DNA of 64,000 bases from Silanimonas sp. (GTDB lineage Bacteria; Pseudomonadota; Gammaproteobacteria; Xanthomonadales; Xanthomonadaceae). Below are positions 41,331 to 50,423 of this stretch, piece by piece. The stretch covers positions 124,001 to 188,000 of the forward strand of contig NZ_JAPZQK010000006.1 of the NCBI RefSeq assembly GCF_027530345.1, written 5' to 3'. The stretch's first letter is position 1; the number at the start of each line of letters is the position of its first letter. Both the position numbers and the translations under genes were made by a program. The notes under the pieces are model-generated. The model had not been told where the DNA came from. It did no database searches and saw only the letters and a program-made list of their open reading frames with translations.

Positions 41331-43400
41331 ATGTCCGACGTGCCACGCTCGATGCCCCTTTGGCTGGCGATGTTGCCGGCGCTCGCCACCCCTGCAGCCG
41401 CGTCCGCCGCACCGAACCCGGAGTCCGGAGTGGCGCTGTCGCGCCTCGACGCAGTGCAGGTCACCACGCGCCGCCCCGAGGACGGCCGTGCGCGCGCCGA
41501 AGCAGTCGCGCGTCTCGACGCCGCCGCGCTCGAGCGCCTCGCGCCCACGCATGCGAACGAAGCCCTCGCACGCATCCCCGGGGCCTGGGCCAGCCGCGGC
41601 AGCGGGCAGGAGCAGTTGCTCGCCCTTCGCTCGCCGGTGCTCACCGGCCCGGGCGCCTGCGGCGCCTTCCTCGTGCTCGATGACGGCGTACCGATCCGCC
41701 CCGCGGGTTTCTGCAACGTCAACCAGCTCTCGGAATTGAACCTCGCGCAGGCCGCGAGCGTGGAGGTGCTTCGCGGCCCCGGAAGCGCGGTGCACGGCAG
41801 CAACGCGCTGCACGGCGTGGTGGCGGTGCGGCCGCGCCTTCCCGGTGAAGGCGGTGGCGCGCGCGTCGAGTTCGGCAGCGACAACTATCGCCGTGCGCTG
41901 CTCTCGCTCGATGGCGGTGATCGTTTACGCCTCGACGCCAACCTCGTCGACGCTGGCAGCTTCCGCGCCGACGAAGGCTACCGCCAGCAGCAGGCCAACC
42001 TGCAGTGGCAACCGGCGTCGGACGGCGACACCCGGCTGGCGTTCGCCGCACATCGGCTGCGCCAGGAAACGGCGGGCTTCGCCTTCGGTGAGGGCGCGTG
42101 GCGCGATGCGCGCCGCTTCGGCAATGCCAATCCCGAGGCGTTCCGCGAGGCCGACAGCGCGCGCCTCGTGCTGCACCACGTGCGCGCGGCCGGCGACGGC
42201 GAGTGGCTGCTGCGGCCTTACGCGCGCGATGAGTCGCAACGCTTTCTGCAGCATTTCAACCTCGGCCAACCGCTCGAGGAGAACGGCAGCCGCAGCCTCG
42301 GCGTGCAGACCATGTGGTCCAACGAATCGCTGCGGGTGGGCCTCGATGTCGAAGGCGTCGAAGGCGAGCTGCGGCAGACGCAGGCCCGCGCCCTGACCAC
42401 CGGCACGCCGGCGCAGAACGCCCAGCGCCCCGCCGGCACGCATTACGACTACGCGATCGACGCCCGGCAGGTCGCGTTTTTCGGTGAGAAGCAATGGCGA
42501 TTCGACCGCGACGCGATCACCGTCGGAGCGCGCCTCGAGAACCTCCGCTACCGCCACGACAACCGCGCCGCCAACGGCAACCTCCGCGACGACGGCACGC
42601 CCTGCGGCTTCGGCGGCTGCTTGTACCTGCGCCCGGCCGATCGCCGCGATGCCTTCACCGCGCGCAGCGCGCAGCTCGGCTGGATGCGAAGCCTCGACGG
42701 CGGCTGGTCGGTGGGCGCCCGTGCGGCGCGCGCCTTCCGCTTCCCGCAAGCCACCGAGCTGTACCGGCTGCAGCGCGGCCAGTCCGTCGAGGGCATCGGC
42801 GTGGAAACCGCCGACAGCCTCGAAAGCGTGCTGCGCTTCAACGGCCCCACGCTGCGCGCCGAGGCCGTGGCCTACGCCATGCGCAAGCGCGACGTGCTGC
42901 TGCGCGACGCGGCCGGACTGAGCGTGCCAGGCGCGGCCACCCGGCATCGCGGCGTCGAACTAGCGGGAACATGGATGCCGGACGACGCGACATGGCTCGA
43001 AGGCCAGCTCGCGTGGAGCGACCAGCGCTATGCCTTCGACCGCCTGCTGCCCGGCGGCGAGACGATCCGCCGCGGCGCGCGCATCGACACCGCGCCGGAA
43101 TGGCTGGGCGGCCTTCGCGTGGGGCGGCGCTTCGGCACGCGCTTCGAGGCGGAGCTTGAAGGCGTGTGGCAGGGCGCCTATGCCATCGATGCGGCGAACA
43201 CCCGCCGCTACGGCGGCCACGTGCTGTGGCATGCGCGGCTCGGCGCGGGGCTCAACGACGACTGGCGCGCGACCTTTCGAGTGATGAACCTCGCCGATCG
43301 CCGCTACGCCGAGCGCGTGGACTTCGCCTTCGGCGAGGAGCGCAGTTTCCCCGGCGCGGGGCGCAGCGTGTTCGTGGGTCTGGAGCGGCGTTTCGAGTAG
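41331..43400 (+). CDS. TonB-dependent receptor
   Basis: 689 residues with a signal peptide (MSDVPRSMPLWLAMLPALATPAAASAA). The plug includes the TonB-box-like DAVQVTT and GPGSAVHGSNALHGVVAV. The barrel ends in ERRFE, so the usual terminal Phe is followed by Glu, a minor oddity. It has no copper motif, and the substrate (siderophore, vitamin B12 or other) is not identifiable. The start is ATG 41331, with MPLWLAML seven codons later as the alternative. The very long track extension is antisense to the cupin gene. Confidence 0.88.
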   Translation: MSDVPRSMPLWLAMLPALATPAAASAAPNPESGVALSRLDAVQVTTRRPEDGRARAEAVARLDAAALERLAPTHANEALARIPGAWASRGSGQEQLLALRSPVLTGPGACGAFLVLDDGVPIRPAGFCNVNQLSELNLAQAASVEVLRGPGSAVHGSNALHGVVAVRPRLPGEGGGARVEFGSDNYRRALLSLDGGDRLRLDANLVDAGSFRADEGYRQQQANLQWQPASDGDTRLAFAAHRLRQETAGFAFGEGAWRDARRFGNANPEAFREADSARLVLHHVRAAGDGEWLLRPYARDESQRFLQHFNLGQPLEENGSRSLGVQTMWSNESLRVGLDVEGVEGELRQTQARALTTGTPAQNAQRPAGTHYDYAIDARQVAFFGEKQWRFDRDAITVGARLENLRYRHDNRAANGNLRDDGTPCGFGGCLYLRPADRRDAFTARSAQLGWMRSLDGGWSVGARAARAFRFPQATELYRLQRGQSVEGIGVETADSLESVLRFNGPTLRAEAVAYAMRKRDVLLRDAAGLSVPGAATRHRGVELAGTWMPDDATWLEGQLAWSDQRYAFDRLLPGGETIRRGARIDTAPEWLGGLRVGRRFGTRFEAELEGVWQGAYAIDAANTRRYGGHVLWHARLGAGLNDDWRATFRVMNLADRRYAERVDFAFGEERSFPGAGRSVFVGLERRFE

Positions 43401-43406
43401 CGCGCC

Positions 43407-43910
43407 TCAGCGCACGTCGAAACTCCGCACGCCGGCACTCTCGCCGTCGACGCTGACTTCGACCTCGTAGCGGCCCGGTGCCCAGCCGCCTTCGGGCTGG
43501 CGGGTGAAGGTGTGCACGGCGGGGCCGCTGGCGGTGATCGCGCGCTCGTCGGCATCGATCTCGGCACCGCTGGCGTCGCGCCAGGCGATGGCGAGCATCG
43601 CCGCTTCACTTTCGCCGACGGTGACGAGGCTGGCGTGCACGGCATCGCCGGGGCGAACGCGTTCCGCTACGGCGGCGACGCGGCCATCCGCATCGAGCAC
43701 CACGCCCACCTCCAGCGCCACGGCTTCGAGGCTGCCCTGCGGCAGTTGAACGATCGGCTCGGCACCCGCGCCGCCCGCATCGGCGGCAGTCGACGGCGCT
43801 TCGGCGCCTGCGGCCGGCGCCGCGGGTTCACCACCGCAGCCGGCGAGCAGCAGGACCAGAGCGAATGCGATCGGGCGATTCACGAGCGGACGAACGCGGC
43901 GACGGGGCAT
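43407..43910 (-). CDS. Putative lipoprotein of unknown function
   Basis: 167 residues. A basic start and lipobox (FALVLLLAGCGG) predict a lipoprotein, followed by an Ala/Pro/Glu-rich linker. A compact beta-rich domain follows (LEVGVVLDADGRVAAVAERV ... GRYEVEVSVDGESAGVRSFDVR) that resembles small immunoglobulin-like ligand or adhesion domains. No family is recognised with confidence. It is convergent with the TonB receptor, six bases apart, and is the downstream neighbour of queF on the same strand. Confidence 0.65.
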   Translation of the reverse strand: MPRRRVRPLVNRPIAFALVLLLAGCGGEPAAPAAGAEAPSTAADAGGAGAEPIVQLPQGSLEAVALEVGVVLDADGRVAAVAERVRPGDAVHASLVTVGESEAAMLAIAWRDASGAEIDADERAITASGPAVHTFTRQPEGGWAPGRYEVEVSVDGESAGVRSFDVR

Positions 43911-43934
43911 GGCGAGGCTCGGCGGGGGGAGCGG

Positions 43935-44765
43935 CTACTGCCGCGACAGGCGCAGATTGTCCGGCATCGCGGCGCCCGGCAAGGCCCGGAACGGGTTGAT
44001 GTCCAGCCCGCCGCGACGGGTGAATCGCGCATACACCGAGAGCTTCACCGGGGCGCAGCGCGCGCGCAGGTCGAGAAAGATGCGCTCGACGCAGGCTTCG
44101 TGGAAATCGCTGTGGGTGCGGAAGCTGACGAGGTAGCGCAGCAAGGCGGCGCGATCGATGCGCGGGCCGGTGTAGGCGATCTGCAGGCTGGCCCAGTCGG
44201 GCTGGCCGGTGACCGGGCAGTTCGAACGGAACAGGTGCGAGACGAGGGTCTCCTCCACCGTTTCCTGGGCGTCGGACTTCAGCAGCTCGGGCGCGGGCGG
44301 GCCGTAGTGCTCGATGGTGATGGCGACGCCGTCGATCAGCTCACCGGGCAGCACGCTGACCGGGAAGGCCTGCGGCGAGGTCGGCGCGATCAGGCTCACC
44401 GACACGGGCGCGCCAGCGGCGGCGGAGAGGTCGGAGATCAGCGTCGCGCGCAGGGCGTCGGCGTTGGCCAGCCGCTCCTGCGCGAAGGAGTTCAGGTACA
44501 GCTTGAAACTCTTGGATTCGACGAGGTTCGGCGAGGTCGCAGGCACGCGGAACTCGGCCAGCGCCACCTGCGGCTTGCCGCGCAGGTCGAGCCACGAGAG
44601 TTCATACGCGTTCCAGAGGTCGACGCCGACGAAGGGCAGCGCCTCGTCGAGACCCAGCTTCGAGCGGGCCTCCGTGCGCGGGATCGGGAACAGCAGGCCG
44701 GCGTCATAGGACGACGGAAAGGCGACGCTCTGGCCGAGCGTCGAGGTTTCGGGGGTGTTGGTCAT
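43935..44765 (-). CDS. queF: NADPH-dependent 7-cyano-7-deazaguanine reductase, long form
   Basis: 276 residues, the long two-domain (YqcD-type) QueF. Landmarks are LWNAYELSWLDLRGKPQVA, the QueF motif ESKSFKLYLNSF and the nucleophilic Cys in SNCPVTGQPDWAS with the late FHEACVE glutamate. It reduces preQ0 to preQ1 in queuosine synthesis. The start at 44765 (MTNTPETS) is preferred to 44795. It has no other queuosine gene nearby. Confidence 0.95.
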   Translation of the reverse strand: MTNTPETSTLGQSVAFPSSYDAGLLFPIPRTEARSKLGLDEALPFVGVDLWNAYELSWLDLRGKPQVALAEFRVPATSPNLVESKSFKLYLNSFAQERLANADALRATLISDLSAAAGAPVSVSLIAPTSPQAFPVSVLPGELIDGVAITIEHYGPPAPELLKSDAQETVEETLVSHLFRSNCPVTGQPDWASLQIAYTGPRIDRAALLRYLVSFRTHSDFHEACVERIFLDLRARCAPVKLSVYARFTRRGGLDINPFRALPGAAMPDNLRLSRQ

Positions 44766-44828
44766 CGCGGCGGAGGATAGCGCCTGCGAGGGCAAGAACC
44801 GCTGAATCCCCGGCCGCGATGCGGGGCC

Positions 44829-46196
44829 TCAGCGGCCCGCGCGGGGCGCGGGCGAAACCAGCAGCACGAAGGCCACAAGGCTCGCCACCACCAGCCACAG
44901 CAGGTAGCGGAAATCGGCAGCGGTCGCGAGCGGCACCAGGGGCGCGACCATGGCCAGCCCCGAGGCCGACAGCGCTGCGGCGGCCGTGCGACGCCGCCAT
45001 GCGGCGGCAGCGAGCACGCCAGCTGCGAGCAGCAGGTAGAGCCAGCCCATGAAAAACGGCCCATCCACCCATCGGTGCCACGTGGCGACCAGCACCTCGC
45101 GCAGACGCGAGGGCGCCATCGTGAGCGGTGGGTTGTCCTTGAACGGCACGAGGTCGGGCATCAGCACCTGCGTGTCGGCGAGTTCGGCGTTGCGGAGGCC
45201 GAACAGGTAGCCCGACAGCCGCAGCCGATGCCGCGCCCAGGCCTGCGGTTCGCGCAGCGGCAGCATGAGCCAGGCCTCGCGCAGGGTGGCGAGGTCCTCG
45301 GCGCGCAGCACGATTTCGTAGCTGAAATGGATGGTGCCGGTGGTGAAGCTCGGCACGTTCACGGCCGGATCGAATTCGCGCGCGAGATCGTCGACCGTCG
45401 CGCCCGGCTTCAGGAAGGCCGCGGGGATGGCCATGCGCCCGGTCTCGATCGAGACGGCAGCGAGATCCCACAGCGCCATGACCGGCCACACGGTGACGTG
45501 CTTCACGGCCCCCAACCGGTCGGGCACGGCGGCGAGTCCGAGGAGCAGGGGCAGGCTGAGCGCGGCGGCCGCGATGCGCCAACGCGCAGCGCGTGGGGTT
45601 GCCCCGGCTTCGGAGGCCGGCCCCACCGGCACGCGGGCGATGCGCCAGGCCAACCACGCCCACAGCGGCAGCACGCCGGTGATCGCGTTGAAGCGGAAGG
45701 CCGTGGCCAACGCCAGCATCAGCAGCGCCAGCCCGCGCCATCGCCACGCCGGCTCGGCCTGCTCGCGAAGCAGCGCGCCGACGGCCCACAACAGCGCGCC
45801 GACCATCCACAGGTCCTTCCAGACCTGCGGCTGCAGCGCGACGAACGCCGGCCACAGGCCGATGCCGAGCAGCACGGCGACCCGCCACGGCGTGCGCAGC
45901 GGCAGCGCGGTGGCGACGAAGGCCAGCCCACTCCAGACGAGGAGCAGCTGCAGAGCGAAGAAGCCTTCGGGATCCGGCAACAGCGCGCGACTGGCCTGCC
46001 ACAGCCGCACCATCACCGCGGGGTGCGTGGAATCGAGCTGGCCCGTGCGCGCCATCCACCACTGGTGGGCGGTGTCGAAGGTGAACCAGCCGGGGGCGAA
46101 CAGCGTGAACAGTGCGGCCGCCGCCAGCAGCGCAACGCCCCACGGCAGCCATGCCGCAGCGCGCGCCGAACGGGCCGCGCGGGCCTCCGGGCTCAC
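44829..46196 (-). CDS. Polytopic membrane protein, GT-C-like
   Basis: 455 residues with about ten membrane helices. GWFTFDTAHQWWMARTGQLDSTHP near residue 35 has the acidic-plus-HP pattern of the first periplasmic loop of GT-C glycosyltransferases, so lipid-linked sugar transfer is possible. A long soluble insertion lies near the middle to C-terminal half. No definite family. The GTG start at 46196 overlaps the zapE stop (GTGA), so it is translationally coupled to zapE, though functional linkage is doubtful. Confidence 0.6.
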   Translation of the reverse strand: MSPEARAARSARAAAWLPWGVALLAAAALFTLFAPGWFTFDTAHQWWMARTGQLDSTHPAVMVRLWQASRALLPDPEGFFALQLLLVWSGLAFVATALPLRTPWRVAVLLGIGLWPAFVALQPQVWKDLWMVGALLWAVGALLREQAEPAWRWRGLALLMLALATAFRFNAITGVLPLWAWLAWRIARVPVGPASEAGATPRAARWRIAAAALSLPLLLGLAAVPDRLGAVKHVTVWPVMALWDLAAVSIETGRMAIPAAFLKPGATVDDLAREFDPAVNVPSFTTGTIHFSYEIVLRAEDLATLREAWLMLPLREPQAWARHRLRLSGYLFGLRNAELADTQVLMPDLVPFKDNPPLTMAPSRLREVLVATWHRWVDGPFFMGWLYLLLAAGVLAAAAWRRRTAAAALSASGLAMVAPLVPLATAADFRYLLWLVVASLVAFVLLVSPAPRAGR

Positions 46197-47284
46197 GGCC
46201 GATGCGCCCGGGCGAGGTACTCCTCGCTGCGCATTTCCACCAGCCGCGAGATCGTGCGTTCGAACTCGACGCGCAGCTTGAAGCCCTTGTACAAGCCCTG
46301 CGGCTGCGCGGCCGCGGTGGCGACGAGGTTGACGTTGCGGTCGTAGAGCTCGTCGACGAGGTGGATGAAGCGTCGCGGCGCGTCGGTGCTCTCGTCGCTG
46401 AAGGTCGGCACGCCGCTGAGCAGCAGGGTGTGGTGCTCGCTCGCGATCTCGATGTAGTCCGCCGCGGAGCGCGGGCCCTCGCACAGGGCTTCGAAATCGA
46501 ACCAGGCCACGCCTTCGCCGAGCGCCTTCGCGGGGATGTCGCGGCCGTTCACCGACAGCGGGCAGGTCTGGCACACGCCGATGCCATTGAGCACGCGGAA
46601 GTGCTCCGCGAGCTGCGCCTCGCCCGCCGCGTCGATGGGCACATGCCAGGTGTCGGCATGGGTGAGCTGGCGCAGGCGGAAGTCCGTCTCGCTGCCGAGC
46701 TTGTGCACCACGCAGTCCTTCTCGAGCAGGGCGATCGCCGGCAGGAAGCGCGCGCGCTGCAGGCCGTTGGCGTACAGGCCCGGCGGCGCGATGTTCGACG
46801 TCGTCACGAGGGTGACGCCGCGGTCGAATAGCTGCTCCAGCAATCGCGAGAGGATCATCGCGTCGGCGATGTCGTTGACGAAGAACTCGTCGAGCACCAG
46901 CAGCGGCGACATCGCGGCGTACTGCGCGGCCACGACGCTCAGCGTGTCGGCGGTGTCGTGCAGCGCCTTCATGCGCGCGTGCACGTCCTGCATGAAGCGG
47001 TGGTAGTGCAGGCGCTGCGGCTTCAGCTCGGCGCAGGCGTCGAGCAGCAAGTCGCAGAGCAGGGTCTTGCCGCGGCCCACGCCGCCCCACAGGTACAGGC
47101 CGCGCACGCCGGCGTGGCCGGCGAGCCGGAATCCCAGCTTCTTCAGGAAGCCCGCACGCTGGCGGTCGAGCAGTTCGACGGCGACGCGATCGAGTTCGAC
47201 CAGCGCGGCGAGCTGGCCGGCGTCCTGCGTCCAGCGGCCTTCGGCCACGCCGTCCAGATAGCGCTTCGAAGGCCGGCTCGGCAT
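46193..47284 (-). CDS. zapE: Cell division ATPase ZapE (AFG1-like)
   Basis: 363 residues. Walker A is LWGGVGRGKTLLCDLLLD, followed by RLHYHRFMQDVHARM, Walker B SPLLVLDEFFVNDIADAMIL and sensor TLVTTSNIAPPGLYANGLQRARFLPAI. All are diagnostic of the AFG1/ZapE family, and the length is normal. ZapE associates with the Z-ring under stress or low oxygen in E. coli. The start is at 47284, seven bases before the preceding hydrolase gene's stop. The longer ORF in the track is rejected. Confidence 0.94.
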   Translation of the reverse strand: MPSRPSKRYLDGVAEGRWTQDAGQLAALVELDRVAVELLDRQRAGFLKKLGFRLAGHAGVRGLYLWGGVGRGKTLLCDLLLDACAELKPQRLHYHRFMQDVHARMKALHDTADTLSVVAAQYAAMSPLLVLDEFFVNDIADAMILSRLLEQLFDRGVTLVTTSNIAPPGLYANGLQRARFLPAIALLEKDCVVHKLGSETDFRLRQLTHADTWHVPIDAAGEAQLAEHFRVLNGIGVCQTCPLSVNGRDIPAKALGEGVAWFDFEALCEGPRSAADYIEIASEHHTLLLSGVPTFSDESTDAPRRFIHLVDELYDRNVNLVATAAAQPQGLYKGFKLRVEFERTISRLVEMRSEEYLARAHRP

Positions 47285-47291
47285 CGCGGGA

Positions 47292-47966
47292 TCAGGCCTG
47301 GTGCTGCAGCGGCGGCAGGTTCTTGCGCACGCCGTTGCGGATCGCTCCACGCAGGTCGACGAGGCGGGCGTGGAAGAAGTGCCCGGCTTCGGCCATGCGC
47401 ACCAGGGTCGGCGGGTTCTCGGCGGCAGCGGCCCAGTCGAACACCTTCTGCGGATCCACCACGTCGTCCTGCTCGCCCTGCACCACCAGCCACGGGCAGG
47501 TCGGCGGCGGCACGCCGGTGAAATCGCGGAAACCCACCGGCGGCGCGATGCACACCATCTGCTGGACGTGGAGCTGGCGCGCGGCACGCAGGGCCACCCA
47601 ACTGCCGAAGGAGAAGCCGGCCAGCCACAGCGCGTCGTTCGGACGCTGCGCCTGCAGCCACTGGGCGACGGCGAGGAAGTCGAGCGTTTCGCCGCGGCCC
47701 TGGTCGTACACGCCTTCGGAATGGCCCACGCCGCGGAAATTGAAGCGCACCGAGGCGATGCCCGATTCGGCCAGCGCACGCGCGATCGTCGTCACGACCT
47801 TGTTGTTCATCGTGCCGCCGTCGGGCGGATGCGGATGGCCGATCACCGCCACGCCGCGGCGCATGTCCTCGGGCTTCGGCAACTCGACGGCGGCTTCGAT
47901 CACGCCAGCCGGGCCCGCGAGGCTCAGCGGGCCGGAAACCGTCGGGAAGGTGGGCGCAGTGCTCAT
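47292..47966 (-). CDS. Alpha/beta hydrolase, COG2945-type
   Basis: 224 residues. Opens with an acyl-hydrolase style N-terminus, then VIGHPHPPDGGTMNNKVV, the nucleophile elbow GFSFGSW, an acid in QGEQDDVVDP and a late His in AGHFFH. These match the small COG2945 hydrolases common beside housekeeping genes. The substrate is unknown. It precedes zapE by seven bases on the same strand. Confidence 0.87.
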   Translation of the reverse strand: MSTAPTFPTVSGPLSLAGPAGVIEAAVELPKPEDMRRGVAVIGHPHPPDGGTMNNKVVTTIARALAESGIASVRFNFRGVGHSEGVYDQGRGETLDFLAVAQWLQAQRPNDALWLAGFSFGSWVALRAARQLHVQQMVCIAPPVGFRDFTGVPPPTCPWLVVQGEQDDVVDPQKVFDWAAAAENPPTLVRMAEAGHFFHARLVDLRGAIRNGVRKNLPPLQHQA

Positions 47967-47993
47967 GCGTGATGGAGTCTAGCCGTGCCGACT

Positions 47994-49748
47994 TCAGCGC
48001 GCGGGAGCGGCGTCGAAGCCGAGCAGCAGCGGGTCGTGGTCGGAGCTGCGCCATGGGCCGGCCTCGCGACCCAGCGCGCCGTCGTAGGCGAAGCCGATCG
48101 ACTCGTCGCTGTTCACCGGCCACTTCGCCGCGCCGCGCAGCATCGCCGCCATCGACGGGCTCATCATGGCGTGGTCGAGGCGCCCGGCCTGGCCGTCGAA
48201 GACGAAGCTGTGCGGGGTGTGGCCGTCCTCGGTGGCCATCGGTGCATCGACCCAACCGCGCTCGCGGAGCACGCGGATCGGGTCTTCCATCGCGTAGGCG
48301 TTGTAGTCGCCGATCGCCACGACGCGGTCGCTGCCGCTGCCGGTCGGGTCGGTCGCCAGCCACGCGTGCATGGCTTCCGCGCTTTCCACGCGCTTGGCGT
48401 TGTAGCAGCCCTGGCCGTCGTCCTGGTCGCGGTCCGCACCCTGCGCGTCCTCGCAACCGCCCTTGCTCTTGAAGTGCACGCTGGCGACGGTGAACACCGG
48501 GCTGTCACCCACGCGGAAGCTCTGCGCCAGCACCGGGCGGCTGCCGTACTCGAAGGGGCCCTCGGTGGCCAACGCCGGGGCGCCCACGGCCTCGGCGCGA
48601 TCGGCGCGATACAGGATGCCGACGGTGATCTGGTCCGTGCCGGGCCGGCCTTCGCTGGCCACCGGCGTCCAGCGCGCGCCGGGCTGCGCCGCGTTCAGCG
48701 CGTCGGCCAGTTCCTGCACCGCCGATTCCGGGCCGAAGCCGTCGTTCTCCAACTCCTGCGCGGCGATGATCGCCGGGTCCAGCGCGGTGATCACGGTGAC
48801 GTGCTTCGCCATCTGGCGCGCGTAGCCGTCGTAGTCCTTGGCGCCGCGCTCGGTCGGGAAGCCCCCGCCCTGGCCGTCGCCGTTGAAGAGGTTCAGCAGG
48901 TTCATGCCGACGATGCGAATCGCGCCCTCGACGACCGGGGTGCCCGGTCGCGGCGCCTGACGCACTTCACCGACCACCGCATCGGCCTGCAGGCGGTAAG
49001 CGCCCCAGCGCTGGTCGAGCACGCCCTGCACGCCGACGAGCGTACTGCCGGCACGCAGCGGCTCGTCGGCCGACAGCGGCGCCGACAGCCAGGCGATGGA
49101 ACCGGGGTTCTCGGCAGTGCGGGCGTCGTCGAGCACCAGCAGGCGGCGGCGGTTGTCGGCGCGCTGTGCGATGGCGGCCTCGCCGGGCGCGGCGATCTCG
49201 GTCGGCGTGTAGAGCCGGCCGTCGAAAGCGAGGTCGACTTCGCCGAAGCGCAGCAGGGCGTCGTTGCCGGTGACCGTGAGCGGGGCCTCGATGCGCAGGC
49301 GCATGCCTTCGAAGGCCTCCCAATCGGCGGGCGGCGCCGCGAGCACCACCGGCTCGGGCAGCGCGGCGGTGCCACGGACGTCGATGCGCGCATCGGCCAG
49401 CGTGGTCAGCGTCGCGCCGTCGCCGGATTCCGCGACAAGCCCTTCGGCGACGACGTGCTGGCCCACGTCGAGCGCCGGCTGGCCGTCTGCCGGCATCACG
49501 AACAGGCCTTCGGCGGTCGCCGCGTCGGCATCGGCCTGCACGCTCTGCACGAACGCGCCATCGGCCATCAGCAGGGTGACGACGCCTTCGATGCGGGCGC
49601 GCTGGCCTTCGAAGGCGCTGCGCTCGCCACTCCCCTGCACGGCGGCGATGCCGTCCGCGGCGACGGCGGCCGTTTGATCACCGCAGCCGGCGGCAAGGAG
49701 GGCAAGGCCGAGGGCAAAGGCGAGCGGGGCGGGACGGAAACGCGTCAT
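47994..49748 (-). CDS. ExeM/NucH-type secreted endonuclease
   Basis: 584 residues from MTRFRPAP. A lipobox-like signal (LALLAAGCGD) leads into an OB-fold-like region (about 45-260), followed by an endonuclease/exonuclease/phosphatase domain. The domain includes RIVGMNLLNLFN, IIAAQELENDGFG, the metal cluster VAIGDYNAYAMEDPI and the final SSDHDPLLLGFD. ExeM/NucH enzymes degrade extracellular DNA. The usual C-terminal sorting signal is absent. GGAG six bases before the ATG supports the start. If lipidated it would be surface- or membrane-attached. Confidence 0.88.
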   Translation of the reverse strand: MTRFRPAPLAFALGLALLAAGCGDQTAAVAADGIAAVQGSGERSAFEGQRARIEGVVTLLMADGAFVQSVQADADAATAEGLFVMPADGQPALDVGQHVVAEGLVAESGDGATLTTLADARIDVRGTAALPEPVVLAAPPADWEAFEGMRLRIEAPLTVTGNDALLRFGEVDLAFDGRLYTPTEIAAPGEAAIAQRADNRRRLLVLDDARTAENPGSIAWLSAPLSADEPLRAGSTLVGVQGVLDQRWGAYRLQADAVVGEVRQAPRPGTPVVEGAIRIVGMNLLNLFNGDGQGGGFPTERGAKDYDGYARQMAKHVTVITALDPAIIAAQELENDGFGPESAVQELADALNAAQPGARWTPVASEGRPGTDQITVGILYRADRAEAVGAPALATEGPFEYGSRPVLAQSFRVGDSPVFTVASVHFKSKGGCEDAQGADRDQDDGQGCYNAKRVESAEAMHAWLATDPTGSGSDRVVAIGDYNAYAMEDPIRVLRERGWVDAPMATEDGHTPHSFVFDGQAGRLDHAMMSPSMAAMLRGAAKWPVNSDESIGFAYDGALGREAGPWRSSDHDPLLLGFDAAPAR

Positions 49749-49812
49749 CGGAACTCCAGAGACAGCGACGCCGCCCGAAGGCGGCGTCGGAAACACACGG
49801 GATGGCGCGAGC

Positions 49813-50331
49813 TTACTGGTACTTGTTGATCATGTAGTCGACCGACGCGGCCATCTGCTCGTCGGTGAGGCGGGCGTTGCCGCCGCGGGCCGGCATGATG
49901 CCCGCCGCGCCCTGGAAGCCTTCAATCGCGTGCTTGAGCAGCGTGTCGCGGCCCTGGGCGATGCGCGGCGCCCACGCCGCAGCGGTCGGGGCCGGGGCAC
50001 CGCCAGCGCCGTTGGCGTGGCAGGCCGAGCAGAGGTTCTGATAGATCACCGCGCCATCCAGCGTGCCGCCGTAGGGTGCGCCGCCCGCGGCCGCGGCCTC
50101 GGCGGCGGCCTTCGCGGCGGCAGCGGCAGCAGCGGCACCGGTTTCGCCGGCATACACTCCGCCCAGAGGCTGGATGCGCTCGATCGTGCGGGCTTCGGCG
50201 ATCGGGTTGGGTTCGTGGGCCTTGCGACCGTTGAGGTAGAGGCCGATCAGGATCAGCACGACCATGATGCCGAACAGCACCGCGATGACCTGCGAGAAGT
50301 GCTTCAGGAAGACGAGATCGTGATTGCGCAC
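49813..50331 (-). CDS. Membrane-anchored cytochrome c5
   Basis: 172 residues. An N-terminal membrane helix (about 13-33: SQVIAVLFGIMVVLILIGLYL) is followed by an extended, Ala-rich linker (about 60-85) and a class I cytochrome domain with CSACH and the Met-side GIMPARGGNARLTDEQM. It is an electron carrier held at the periplasmic face of the inner membrane. The start is GTG at 50331. The longer track ORF reads through GC-rich intergenic DNA. Confidence 0.9.
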   Translation of the reverse strand: MRNHDLVFLKHFSQVIAVLFGIMVVLILIGLYLNGRKAHEPNPIAEARTIERIQPLGGVYAGETGAAAAAAAAKAAAEAAAAGGAPYGGTLDGAVIYQNLCSACHANGAGGAPAPTAAAWAPRIAQGRDTLLKHAIEGFQGAAGIMPARGGNARLTDEQMAASVDYMINKYQ

Positions 50332-50423
50332 GGGGATACCTGGTTGGGCTGGGCCGCCGAAAGGACGACGAAGTATATCGGCCCCTTGCGCCGGCGCGAA
50401 GCGCCGCGGCGTGGGGTGGCGGC

